From positions 1 to 16,112 of the forward strand of contig JAILMZ010000129.1 of assembly GCA_024692105.1 (NCBI GenBank): 16,112 nucleotides of DNA, in the 5' to 3' direction. The notes under the pieces are model-generated. The model did no database searches. It saw only the letters and a list, made by a program, of their open reading frames with translations, and was not told the origin of the DNA. A program made the position numbers and the translations under genes. Of the stretch, positions 1 through 5,712 are shown piece after piece. Numbering within the stretch: the first letter of the stretch is position 1; each line of letters starts with the position of its first letter. This DNA comes from Saccharofermentans sp. (GTDB taxonomy: Bacteria; Bacillota_A; Clostridia; Saccharofermentanales; Saccharofermentanaceae).

Positions 1-154
1 GTACTTGTTGAAAAGATACTATTTCGCAACATTTGTTGAATGACAAGACAGCGTTTTGATTCTTTTTTGCCACGAAGCGACAATGATAGTTATTTCTCAA
101 AACCTATGTTTTTATATGGTTTTAAAACCCGCATAAAACGCGTTTTTTTGAAAA

Positions 155-176
155 TGGCTACACTTTGGCTACACTT
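155..176. repeat. Perfect tandem 11-bp repeat beside tRNA-Thr (arm-site-like)
   Basis: TGGCTACACTT occurs twice in direct tandem (155-165 and 166-176), about 85 bp beyond the 3' end of the tRNA-Thr gene. Tandem repeats of about 11 bp are typical of arm-type sites bound by the N-terminal domain of tyrosine integrases (Tn916-like elements, many Firmicutes phages). Such elements often insert into tRNA 3' ends. The rest of 1-210 is AT-rich. I see no credible complete gene there, only a short open tail at 1-39 that could be the end of a gene outside the window. The repeat is seen directly; its role is inferred. Confidence 0.6.
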
Positions 177-210
177 TTTGCAATTTCGGGCCATTTTTGG
201 AGGTTTTTTA

Positions 211-252
211 GGCAAAAGAAAAACCCTTGAAAGCCTTAACTTTCAAGGGTTT
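211..252 (-). terminator. Intrinsic terminator of tRNA-Thr
   Basis: Perfect 13-bp stem (221-233 paired with 240-252) around a 6-nt loop. Read on the minus strand it is followed by TTCTTTTGCC at 220-211, a U-rich tract. It begins just past the encoded CCA of the tRNA gene, so it ends the tRNA transcript. Confidence 0.85.
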
Positions 253-258
253 AAGCTT

Positions 259-334
259 TGGAGCCATTTGTGGGACTCGAACCCACGACCTGCTGATTAC
301 AAATCAGCTGCTCTACCAACTGAGCTAAGATGGC
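259..334 (-). tRNA. tRNA-Thr (anticodon UGU), CCA encoded
   Basis: The minus strand folds as a complete cloverleaf. It has a D arm with GCTC/GAGC, an anticodon stem GCTGA/TCAGC around the loop TTTGTAA (anticodon UGU, decoding ACA), a T arm GTGGG-TTCGAGT-CCCAC, discriminator U73 and an encoded CCA at 261-259. The mature body is 334 to 262. The acceptor stem GCCATCT/AAATGGC has one mismatch, C6 opposite A67. It is preceded by a consensus promoter and followed by a terminator, so it is a single-gene unit. Confidence 0.95.
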
Positions 335-353
335 ATTGCTTCAAGCACGCACG

Positions 354-382
354 ATTATAACTAATTCAAAACTCAATGTCAA
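354..382 (-). promoter_or_regulatory. Sigma-A promoter of tRNA-Thr
   Basis: On the minus strand TTGACA (382-377) and TATAAT (359-354) are separated by exactly 17 bp, a full consensus promoter. Transcription would start near 347, about 13 nt before the tRNA 5' end at 334, as expected for a strongly expressed tRNA. Confidence 0.9.
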
Positions 383-409
383 CAATAATCCACAAGTCGC
401 TTAATAAGG

Positions 410-415
410 TATAAT
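410..415 (+). promoter_or_regulatory. Candidate -10 element for the kinase-like/hpt-like pair
   Basis: A perfect TATAAT lies 29 bp before the ATG at 445, divergent from the tRNA promoter. No good -35 hexamer stands at 16-18 bp and there is no TG extension, so strength is uncertain. Confidence 0.45.
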
Positions 416-444
416 TAAACTATACGAATTCCGGAGGATACCCT

Positions 445-1407
445 ATGGCGATAATTACCATCTCAAGGCAGAATGGCAGCCTCGGTGAGGACATAGCCGC
501 CAGCCTTGCAGCGCGCCTGGGGACCGGAGTCATCTCTAGAACGTATGCCCTCGACAATTTCTACGGCGACATCAATCCCGGTACATTAGACCGCCTTAAC
601 GAGAGCGCGAAGTTTTTCCTTACGCCCCTCCCCGGCAGCCAGCGCACTTACGCGGACATCCTCGTAGAGCGCATCCGTACCCTTGCCTCCATGAACGATA
701 ACAAAGACCTCGTCGTATTGGGCCTCGGCGGCTGTGTCATCCTAAACGGCCATCCCGGTGCTATCCACGTCCGCGTTACCGCCAGCGAGTCCACGCGTTC
801 CAAGACGATAATGCGCAAGTACCGCATAACAGATACCGAAGCAGACGAAGTGCTTACCATAGGTGACCGCAAGCACAAGAGGTTCGTGATGACGCTTTTC
901 GGGAAGGACGTGACCTCGCCCGAGCTTTACGACCTTATCCTCAATACGGACAGGCTTTCGGTGGACGAGTGCGTCGATGCTATCTTAGAACTGTCCCGCA
1001 AGCATGACCTCAAGGCCAAGCTCGCGGCAGAGAACCTGTCTTCAGGCACGATGGACCACCAGACAAGGACTGCCGTTTTCAAGAACGACACCGAAGAGGA
1101 GTTTGCCAGAATCCTCGACATGTACAACATCGAGTGGCTCTACGAACCCAAGACTTTCCCCGTCGAGTGGGATGCCGAGGGCAATGTGACCATGGCGATC
1201 TCGCCTGACTTCTACCTGCCCAAGTTCAACCTCTACCTTGAACTTACGACAATGGACCAGAAGTATGTCACCAAGAAAAACAAGAAGATGCGTCTCGTGC
1301 GCGAGTTCTACCCGGGCACGAACATCAGAATAGTATATAAGAAAGATTTCCAGGAGCTCGTCGACAGGCTGAAGCTTTTCGGCGGCGAGGACAGCGAGGC
1401 AAACTGA
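445..1407 (+). CDS. Cytidylate-kinase-like protein with C-terminal PD-(D/E)XK-like extension
   Basis: 320 aa. Residues 1-185 follow the cytidylate kinase-like family (Cytidylate_kin2). They start with ITISRQNGSLGEDIA, the family's variant P-loop region. A DRKHKRFVMTLFGKD stretch (141-155) resembles the family's D-R-x-x-R-Y...FTG motif, followed by YDLILNTDRL (162-171). Residues 215-310 form a separate domain with SPDFYLPKFNLYLELTT (253-269) and a basic TKKNKK (276-281). This recalls the PD...ExK core of restriction-endonuclease-fold nucleases, but with ELT in place of ExK, so activity is doubtful. GGAGG at 433-437 precedes the ATG. The stop codon lies 1 nt before the next start, so the two are probably translationally coupled. 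Possible roles are a nucleotide kinase or a regulatory partner of the phosphoribosyltransferase. The kinase fold is fairly sure; the nuclease-like reading is tentative. Confidence 0.8.
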   Translation: MAIITISRQNGSLGEDIAASLAARLGTGVISRTYALDNFYGDINPGTLDRLNESAKFFLTPLPGSQRTYADILVERIRTLASMNDNKDLVVLGLGGCVILNGHPGAIHVRVTASESTRSKTIMRKYRITDTEADEVLTIGDRKHKRFVMTLFGKDVTSPELYDLILNTDRLSVDECVDAILELSRKHDLKAKLAAENLSSGTMDHQTRTAVFKNDTEEEFARILDMYNIEWLYEPKTFPVEWDAEGNVTMAISPDFYLPKFNLYLELTTMDQKYVTKKNKKMRLVREFYPGTNIRIVYKKDFQELVDRLKLFGGEDSEAN

Positions 1408-1408
1408 T

Positions 1409-1951
1409 ATGGGCAAGATCGACGAAGTGCTCGGCGTAGAGCACATTGTATATGACGAAGAGACGATCCGTAAGCGCGTGGCCGAACTCGGCGCGCAGAT
1501 TACAAAAGATTACGAAGGCGAGGAACTCGTTGTAGTCGGCGTCATCCGCGGCTCGCTGTACTTCCTTTCCGATCTCACCCGCGCGATCGACCTCCCCATC
1601 AAGGTCGACATAGTCGGTTTCACCAACATCCCGGATACAACATCCAAGACCGGTGTCGTACGCATCATCAAGGACATCGAGATGGACATCACCGATAAGC
1701 ACGTCCTCGTAGTGGAAGACGTCATCCGCACGGGACTTACGACCGCGTACATCATCCAGAATCTTGAGATGAAGAAGCCCAAGGACATCACTCTCTGCTC
1801 GATGCTCGTCAATCCGGACAGGATACTGATGACCATCCCCGTCAAATACACCGGCTTTGAGATCAACGACCAGTGGCTCGCCGGCTACGGCATGGACAGA
1901 GATGAGATCGGGCGCAATCTGCCTTATATCGCTCAGATCAAGAAGCAGTAA
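1409..1951 (+). CDS. hpt: Hypoxanthine phosphoribosyltransferase-like protein, atypical active site
   Basis: 180 aa, the usual length for a bacterial HPRT, which makes IMP or GMP from hypoxanthine or guanine and PRPP. Landmarks are GVIRGS (44-49, PPi loop), the PRPP motif VLVVEDVIRTGLT (99-111) and the C-terminal purine pocket GFEINDQWLAGYGMD with RNLPYI (169-174). The PRPP motif normally reads EDIIDTG, and its second Asp is the proposed general base (human Asp137). Here it is Arg107. The Lys equivalent to human Lys165, normally in a DKP context, is Asn135 (LVNPDR). The catalytic loop usually containing SSYG reads VGFTN (69-73). Both substitutions were checked at codon level (CGC, AAT). It may be an altered-specificity or non-catalytic paralogue. 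It starts 1 nt after the kinase-like gene with only a weak Shine-Dalgarno, so it is probably coupled to it. Confidence 0.85.
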   Translation: MGKIDEVLGVEHIVYDEETIRKRVAELGAQITKDYEGEELVVVGVIRGSLYFLSDLTRAIDLPIKVDIVGFTNIPDTTSKTGVVRIIKDIEMDITDKHVLVVEDVIRTGLTTAYIIQNLEMKKPKDITLCSMLVNPDRILMTIPVKYTGFEINDQWLAGYGMDRDEIGRNLPYIAQIKKQ

Positions 1952-1975
1952 TATCCTTTGTAGCCGCGAAATCAC

Positions 1976-2015
1976 AAAAAAAGAAGGATCCCGTTGCCAC
2001 TGAACAACGAGATCC
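1976..2015 (-). terminator. Intrinsic terminator of the large structured RNA
   Basis: On the minus strand GGATCTCGTTG (2015-2005) pairs with CAACGGGATCC (1996-1986), 11 bp including one G-U, followed by TTCTTTTTTT (1985-1976). The wobble pair would be an A-C mismatch on the plus strand and there is no T tract on that side, so it acts for minus-strand transcription only. It stops before reaching the hpt-like gene. Confidence 0.88.
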
Positions 2016-2605
2016 AACTTCCGCTCCAACGAACCAAATCCAAATTTGTCGCTACCAACCTGCCAGGCCCTTTCTCATCCAACCCGAGCATTTATGTGGC
2101 GTTGCCTCAATTAACTGACTGCTGCAACTATCAACCACACCGTGCAACTCGTATCTCCCTTCGCCGGACGTTACCGCTAACGGGTCAACTCGCTCTGCCA
2201 TTCTCATCACGAGTTAGGCTTCACGTCCCGGTAGCATTTGTATCGGCTACTCGGTTTGCACGAACCGGTGTAACATCTGTTGCGGCCTCGATTCTTTCCT
2301 GTCGACGGTGACATCTCACCCGCTCGCGGATCCGAAACCGAATCAACTAATTGTTACAACCTGCGACTTGTATACCTTCGTACCTTCAATCGCCAGCTCG
2401 TCTTCCCTCAGTCGTCTATCTCAGGCTTCGTGTCCCCCTTCGGTCTACCCCTCCGGTTCGTTTCTTCGGCTTCGCCATAAATCCTAATGCAAGATTCTGG
2501 TTCTTCCCTATACCAACTCGATATCACTTCGGGCGGTCTGCCTAGGAACCGGTAACTATTGTTTCCGTATTCCTTGGAGCTAGCTTAATAGTACTATCGG
2601 GAATT
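1976..2605 (-). ncRNA. Large highly structured noncoding RNA (about 600 nt), ROOL/OLE/GOLLD-like in style
   Basis: No credible gene fills this gap. On the minus strand it folds extensively. A closing stem GCTCCAA (2580-2574) pairs with TTGGAGC (2029-2023) across about 550 nt. ACGAACCGG (2461-2453) pairs with CCGGTTCGT (2268-2260), stacked directly on TGTAAC (2358-2353) with GTTACA (2274-2269). Local hairpins include GGTGA/TCACC (2320-2307), GTAGC/GCTAC (2250-2231), AACTCG/CGAGTT (2215-2187), CGTTA/TAACG (2182-2169) and TGTGG/CCACA (2139-2095) enclosing GTTGC/GCAAC. Several stems contain G-U pairs that would be A-C on the other strand, fixing the sense as minus. It ends in its own terminator. 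The 5' end near 2600 is a guess. The family is not identified; ROOL is a plausible candidate by size and likely habitat only. Confidence 0.82.
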
Positions 2606-2630
2606 CTGTAATACAACTGACATGAATCAC

Positions 2631-2664
2631 CAAATGAAAATCATTTGATTGTGCAATTTGTCAA
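2631..2664 (-). promoter_or_regulatory. Candidate promoter/operator region of the structured RNA
   Basis: On the minus strand a perfect TTGACA (2664-2659) lies upstream of the RNA. The best -10 candidates (ATTTTC at 17 bp, TTTCAT at 19 bp) are poor. Where the -10 should be there is a perfect 7-bp inverted repeat, CAAATGA-AAA-TCATTTG (2631-2647), which could be an operator. The promoter call is weak; the palindrome is exact. Confidence 0.4.
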
Positions 2665-2675
2665 TAACCCAGCAA

Positions 2676-2698
2676 AATATAGGGGTATTTTAATACCC
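2676..2698 (-). terminator. Terminator after the membrane protein gene
   Basis: GGGTATT (2683-2689) and AATACCC (2692-2698) form a compact hairpin 23 bp past the stop codon of the minus-strand gene at 2721, followed on the minus strand by an interrupted U tract (TATATTTTG). It separates that gene from the downstream structured RNA. The symmetric stem could also act weakly on the plus strand. Confidence 0.6.
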
Positions 2699-2720
2699 TG
2701 TTTGTAATTTCTTCACAAAA

Positions 2721-3212
2721 TCAGAAAAACTGGAAGATAGAAGTGACGCCCATGACCGCAAGGAGCGATCCCACCGTCATGATTACTCCGGCAAGCAAAA
2801 CGCCCAACAGAACAGCGATCGTGCTCTTCTTAAATCCGAAGTCCAGGAAGGATGCCGCAAGGGTTCCGGTCCATGCGCCCGTGCCGGGAAGCGGAATGCC
2901 TACAAAGAGGAGCAGCGCCACGAAAACGCCTCTTCCTGCCTTGGCCGTAAGTTTCTTTCCGCCCTTCTCGCCTTTCTCGTAGCACCAGGTAAAGAACTTG
3001 CCGATGAACTTCTTATCCTTACCCCAGACGAGTACCCTTCTTGCGAACAGATAGATGATGGGAACGGGAAGCATGTTGCCGAGCACTGCGATACCGAGCG
3101 CGATGAACGGATTAAGTCCGACGCCGGCTGCATAAATAACAGAGCCTCTGAGCTCGATCAAAGGAACCATCGATATAAAGAAAACTATTATGTATTGCCA
3201 AAGATCGCTCAA
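2721..3212 (-). CDS. Small multidrug-export-like membrane protein (COG2426 family)
   Basis: 163 aa, the usual size for the Sm_multidrug_ex family, named for a putative export role that is little tested. It has an N-terminal helix (5-30) followed by MVPLIELRGSVIYAA with the family's E-L-R-G motif at 20-23. A second helix with GNMLPVPIIY (45-54) and a basic cytoplasmic loop (58-92) follow. Then come GVFVALLLFVGIPLPGTGAWTG (94-115 region), where the GIPLPGTG re-entrant-like motif is diagnostic, and a last helix (128-155). The start is TTG at 3212, with GGGAGG 8 nt upstream. It is transcribed away from the MscS-type channel and ended by its own hairpin. The family match is firm; the transported substrate is unknown. 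Confidence 0.85.
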   Translation of the reverse strand: MSDLWQYIIVFFISMVPLIELRGSVIYAAGVGLNPFIALGIAVLGNMLPVPIIYLFARRVLVWGKDKKFIGKFFTWCYEKGEKGGKKLTAKAGRGVFVALLLFVGIPLPGTGAWTGTLAASFLDFGFKKSTIAVLLGVLLAGVIMTVGSLLAVMGVTSIFQFF

Positions 3213-3261
3213 TGCTCTTGCCTCCCTTAATTCAACTCACTAATTATACAATATTATCATT

Positions 3262-3270
3262 TGCTATAAT
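3262..3270 (+). promoter_or_regulatory. Extended -10 promoter of the MscS-type gene
   Basis: TGCTATAAT (TG at 3262-3263, TATAAT at 3265-3270) is a perfect extended -10 without a good -35. Transcription would start near 3277. This excludes upstream in-frame start codons and points to the ATG at 3305, which has AAGAGAGG at 3288-3295. Confidence 0.7.
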
Positions 3271-3304
3271 TATGGAAATTTCATTACAAGAGAGGGCACC
3301 GAAG

Positions 3305-4471
3305 ATGTTTATAAAGATCGAAGAACTCCTGATAGGCGCACTTGGTGATACCACGCTCGTACATCTGCTCTGCGTTGTTGTACTGCTTGCCATCTGCGGA
3401 CTCGCCGCTTTCATCGTAAAGCTCGTGCTGTCTCTTGTTTTCGGCGCGATCGCAAAGAAGGGACATCTTGCCACGGTAAGGGATGCCTTCAAGTTTGCAA
3501 AGAAACGCAAGTTCGCAGGCAAGACCGCTTTCCTGATCTTCTTCTACGGAGCGCACATGCTCTCCCCTGGAATGTTCTCCGGTGCGAAGATCGTCGAGAC
3601 GGTATCCAACTATGCGATGATGGTCATGATCGTGATCCTTATCCTATCCGCGATAGATGTTTTCGGCGACGTGTATGCAGAGCGCCCCGTCGCGAAGAAA
3701 CATTCCATCAAGGGTATATTGCAGGTTGCTAAGATCTTCATTTATGTTGTTTTCGGCACCATCGCGGTATCCGTAATAATCGGCCAGAACCCGCTCGTCC
3801 TGATCTCAGGCATCTCGGCGTTTGCGGCGATCCTTGCCATCGTATTCAAGGATGCGCTCCTCGGCTTTGTCGCAGGCATCCAGATAACAGCGGATGACCT
3901 TCTGCGCATCGGCGACTGGGTTACGATGCCTTCCATGGACGTCGAAGGCTCCATCACGGACATCTCGCTCATCTCCGTAAGGGTAACTGAGTTCGACAAC
4001 ACCGTAAGCGTAGTTCCCGCATACTCTTTCCTGTCAGAGCCCTTCACGAATTACCGCCAGGCTATCACCGGCGAGAAGAGACAGTTCAAGGGAATGCTCC
4101 ACATCGACACGACTTCCGTAAGGTCGCTGACTGCAAGGGAAGCTTCGATGATGATCGCTCGCCACAAGGAACTTGCAGACAAGTTCGAAGACGGCGACGA
4201 TCTCGGCGGTGTTACAAACCTCTCGCTCTACCGCATGTATCTGACCGAGTGCTTCAAGGCCAGCGGTCACATCAGGGAAGAATATTCATGCCTCGTATCC
4301 ACCGGCAGTTCCGAGGGCCGCGGTATCCCCGTCAAGCTCCTCTTTACTACGGATATAGGTGATTACAATACTTTCGTGGAATTCTCGTCACAGGTATACG
4401 AGCAGTCTTTTGCTGCCATGCCTGATTTCGAGCTGAATGCGTTCCAGGAGAGAAATGCCGTAAAGGCTTAA
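3305..4471 (+). CDS. MscS-family mechanosensitive channel (YbdG-like)
   Basis: 388 aa. Four or five hydrophobic segments cover residues 15-50, 73-90, 97-120, 137-160 and 165-195. The last is the pore-lining helix with SGISAFAAILAIVFKDALLGF, rich in Ala and Gly as in MscS. The beta domain follows with LLRIGDWVTMP (199-209), GSITDISLISVRVTEFDNT and VVPAYSFLSEPFTNY. The DNT...PAYSF and GDWVTMP pattern and the extended C-terminal domain match the YbdG (MscM, miniconductance) subgroup more than short MscS. It would protect cells against osmotic downshock by gating on membrane tension. The start is chosen from the promoter and Shine-Dalgarno; in-frame extension to 3272 or 3212 is unlikely. It converges on the minus-strand operon, leaving only 3 bp between stop codons. 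Confidence 0.9.
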   Translation: MFIKIEELLIGALGDTTLVHLLCVVVLLAICGLAAFIVKLVLSLVFGAIAKKGHLATVRDAFKFAKKRKFAGKTAFLIFFYGAHMLSPGMFSGAKIVETVSNYAMMVMIVILILSAIDVFGDVYAERPVAKKHSIKGILQVAKIFIYVVFGTIAVSVIIGQNPLVLISGISAFAAILAIVFKDALLGFVAGIQITADDLLRIGDWVTMPSMDVEGSITDISLISVRVTEFDNTVSVVPAYSFLSEPFTNYRQAITGEKRQFKGMLHIDTTSVRSLTAREASMMIARHKELADKFEDGDDLGGVTNLSLYRMYLTECFKASGHIREEYSCLVSTGSSEGRGIPVKLLFTTDIGDYNTFVEFSSQVYEQSFAAMPDFELNAFQERNAVKA

Positions 4472-4485
4472 AGTTCAGACTTTAA
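4468..4485. terminator. Small hairpin spanning two convergent stop codons
   Basis: TTAAAGT-TCAG-ACTTTAA is a perfect 7-bp inverted repeat that contains the stop codons of both the MscS-type gene (4469-4471) and the convergent membrane protein gene (4477-4475). There is no U tract on either side, so it is at best a weak bidirectional terminator or an mRNA 3'-end stabiliser. Confidence 0.35.
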
Positions 4486-4846
4486 CGTCCGGTGAGAGGA
4501 ATCTTGTTATCTCGTCTCTCATCTTATACATCTGCTGCACCGAGTTCTCGAGGAAGTAGTAGTGGAACACGTATGCGACCGTGAGCACGAGGAACAATAA
4601 GACGAGCACGCCGCTTATGAGCGCGTAACTGTACGGCAGCATGAACAGTGCGCATATCTCTATCAGAAGGAACAGTGCAAAGAAGAACGTCACAATAAGG
4701 TGTATCAGTCTCTCGTGCTGAAAATAAGAGATCTTCGTCTCGAACTCGGCAAGTACCTTCCTGGTGCGCTCTTCCGGTGCATCCTTCATCTCTTCGTCGA
4801 TGTACTTGCGGATCTGACTCATCGTCTCCTTCATGTACGCCTTCAT
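4475..4846 (-). CDS. Small two-helix membrane protein, function unknown
   Basis: 123 aa, family not recognised. The first 45 residues are hydrophilic and probably helical (QIRKYIDEEMKDAPEERTRK). Two adjacent transmembrane helices follow (about 47-70 and 74-98, with Phe- and Leu-rich runs), then a charged tail (EITRFLSPDVKV). The ATG at 4846 overlaps the stop of the radical SAM gene in the form ATGA and has GGAGG 8 nt upstream (4859-4855). A longer in-frame reading into the upstream gene lacks support. It is third in the dinB operon. Both termini are probably cytoplasmic. Confidence 0.75.
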   Translation of the reverse strand: MKAYMKETMSQIRKYIDEEMKDAPEERTRKVLAEFETKISYFQHERLIHLIVTFFFALFLLIEICALFMLPYSYALISGVLVLLFLVLTVAYVFHYYFLENSVQQMYKMRDEITRFLSPDVKV

Positions 4847-5712
4847 CTCTTGAACCTCCGGTTGATGTAATTCACAACCTGTCTCTTGTCTGCCGTCCAC
4901 ATGGGCGCAAGCAGAAGACTCTTCGGACCGTCACCTGTGAGCCTGTGCACCACTGTCTCTTCCGGCAGCATTGCGAGCGCTCTTGCGACAATTTCAAAAT
5001 ACTCTTTTTGCTCCAAGACTTCAACTTTGCCGTCACGCCAGAGCTGCTCTAACGGTGTGTTCTTAAGCACATACAGGCAGGTGAACTTGACTCCGTCCGT
5101 ACCGCAGGAGACTGCATATCTGACGGTATCCATCATGTCCTCTTCCGTCTCTTCCGGGAGCCCGAAAATGATATGCGTGATGACATTCGCGCCGGCAGCA
5201 TGAAGCGCACTCACGGCAGCCTTATACTCTTCCGTCTTATAGCATCTGTTGATCTTCTCTGCGGTCCTGTCGCTTGAAGTCTGAAGTCCGAGTTCGACGA
5301 ACACGGGGATCTTTTTTGCGTATCTGCCAATCACATCAAGTATCTCTTCCGGCAGGCAGTCGGGCCTGGTCGCGACCGACAGTGCTTCGACCGCAGGATG
5401 CTCAGATGCCGCGGCAAGCACGCTGTCCAGATATTCAGGCTTGCAGTATGTGTTGGTAAAACTCTGGAAGTACGCGATGTATCCCGCTCCCTCTCCAGCC
5501 TTGCGTTTTACGCGTTCTATCGCAGAATCGATCTGCGCGGCGACATCGCCGGGAGCCTCCGAGAACTCTCCCGAGCCTCCTGCGGAACAGAAGATGCATC
5601 CGCCTTTGCCCTTGCTCCCGTCCCTGTTGGGGCAGGTAACATCAAGGCTTATCGAAGCCTTGTACATCTTGTGTCCGAACCTGCTCTTGTAGTAATCGTT
5701 GGCAAATATCAA
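4843..5712 (-). CDS. yhcC: Radical SAM protein of the YhcC/YtqA family (TIGR01212)
   Basis: 289 aa, close to the usual length. The iron-sulfur cluster motif is CPNRDGSKGKGGCIFC (C27, C39, C42). Its CX11CX2C spacing, rather than CX3CX2C, is typical of this subfamily. YFQSFTNTY (around 81-89), ATRPDCLPEEIL and ELGLQTS are family signatures, as is HIIFGLPEE. It is a cytosolic enzyme binding a 4Fe-4S cluster and S-adenosylmethionine; its substrate is not established to my knowledge. The start is TTG at 5712, overlapping the dinB stop, with GGAGG 10 nt upstream. The family needs residues before the DVTCPNRDG motif, which rules out the next Met. It is translationally coupled to dinB and to the following membrane protein. 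Confidence 0.9.
   Translation of the reverse strand: MIFANDYYKSRFGHKMYKASISLDVTCPNRDGSKGKGGCIFCSAGGSGEFSEAPGDVAAQIDSAIERVKRKAGEGAGYIAYFQSFTNTYCKPEYLDSVLAAASEHPAVEALSVATRPDCLPEEILDVIGRYAKKIPVFVELGLQTSSDRTAEKINRCYKTEEYKAAVSALHAAGANVITHIIFGLPEETEEDMMDTVRYAVSCGTDGVKFTCLYVLKNTPLEQLWRDGKVEVLEQKEYFEIVARALAMLPEETVVHRLTGDGPKSLLLAPMWTADKRQVVNYINRRFKR

Noticed and set aside
155..176. CRISPR repeats at the left edge (and at 15860-15922)
   Set aside because: The repeat units are only 7-11 bp and adjacent or 11 bp apart, with no spacers of about 30 bp and no cas genes.
40..360. Open frame of 106 codons across the tRNA-Thr gene
   Set aside because: Its C-terminal part (LWDSNPRPADYKS...) is the well-known false protein produced by reading a tRNA gene on the wrong strand, and it also covers the terminator and arm repeats.
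1325..2029. Minus-strand open frame of 234 codons over the hpt-like gene
   Set aside because: It is a shadow of hpt, crosses the RNA terminator and has no ribosome binding site or family likeness.
1994..2545. Plus-strand open frames of 64-105 codons between hpt-like and the membrane protein gene
   Set aside because: There are no Shine-Dalgarno sequences and no recognisable families. The region is better explained by a minus-strand structured RNA with strand-specific G-U pairs and a terminator.
1976..2605. RNase P RNA, tmRNA, SRP RNA, rRNA fragment or group II intron
   Set aside because: Signature motifs of these RNAs (for example GAGGAAAGTCC of RNase P, or a domain V hairpin) were looked for and not found. 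An intron-encoded protein is also absent.
3212..3304. Upstream in-frame extension of the MscS-type gene
   Set aside because: It would begin before the extended -10 promoter at 3262-3270 and lacks a ribosome binding site. The ATG at 3305 has both in correct order.
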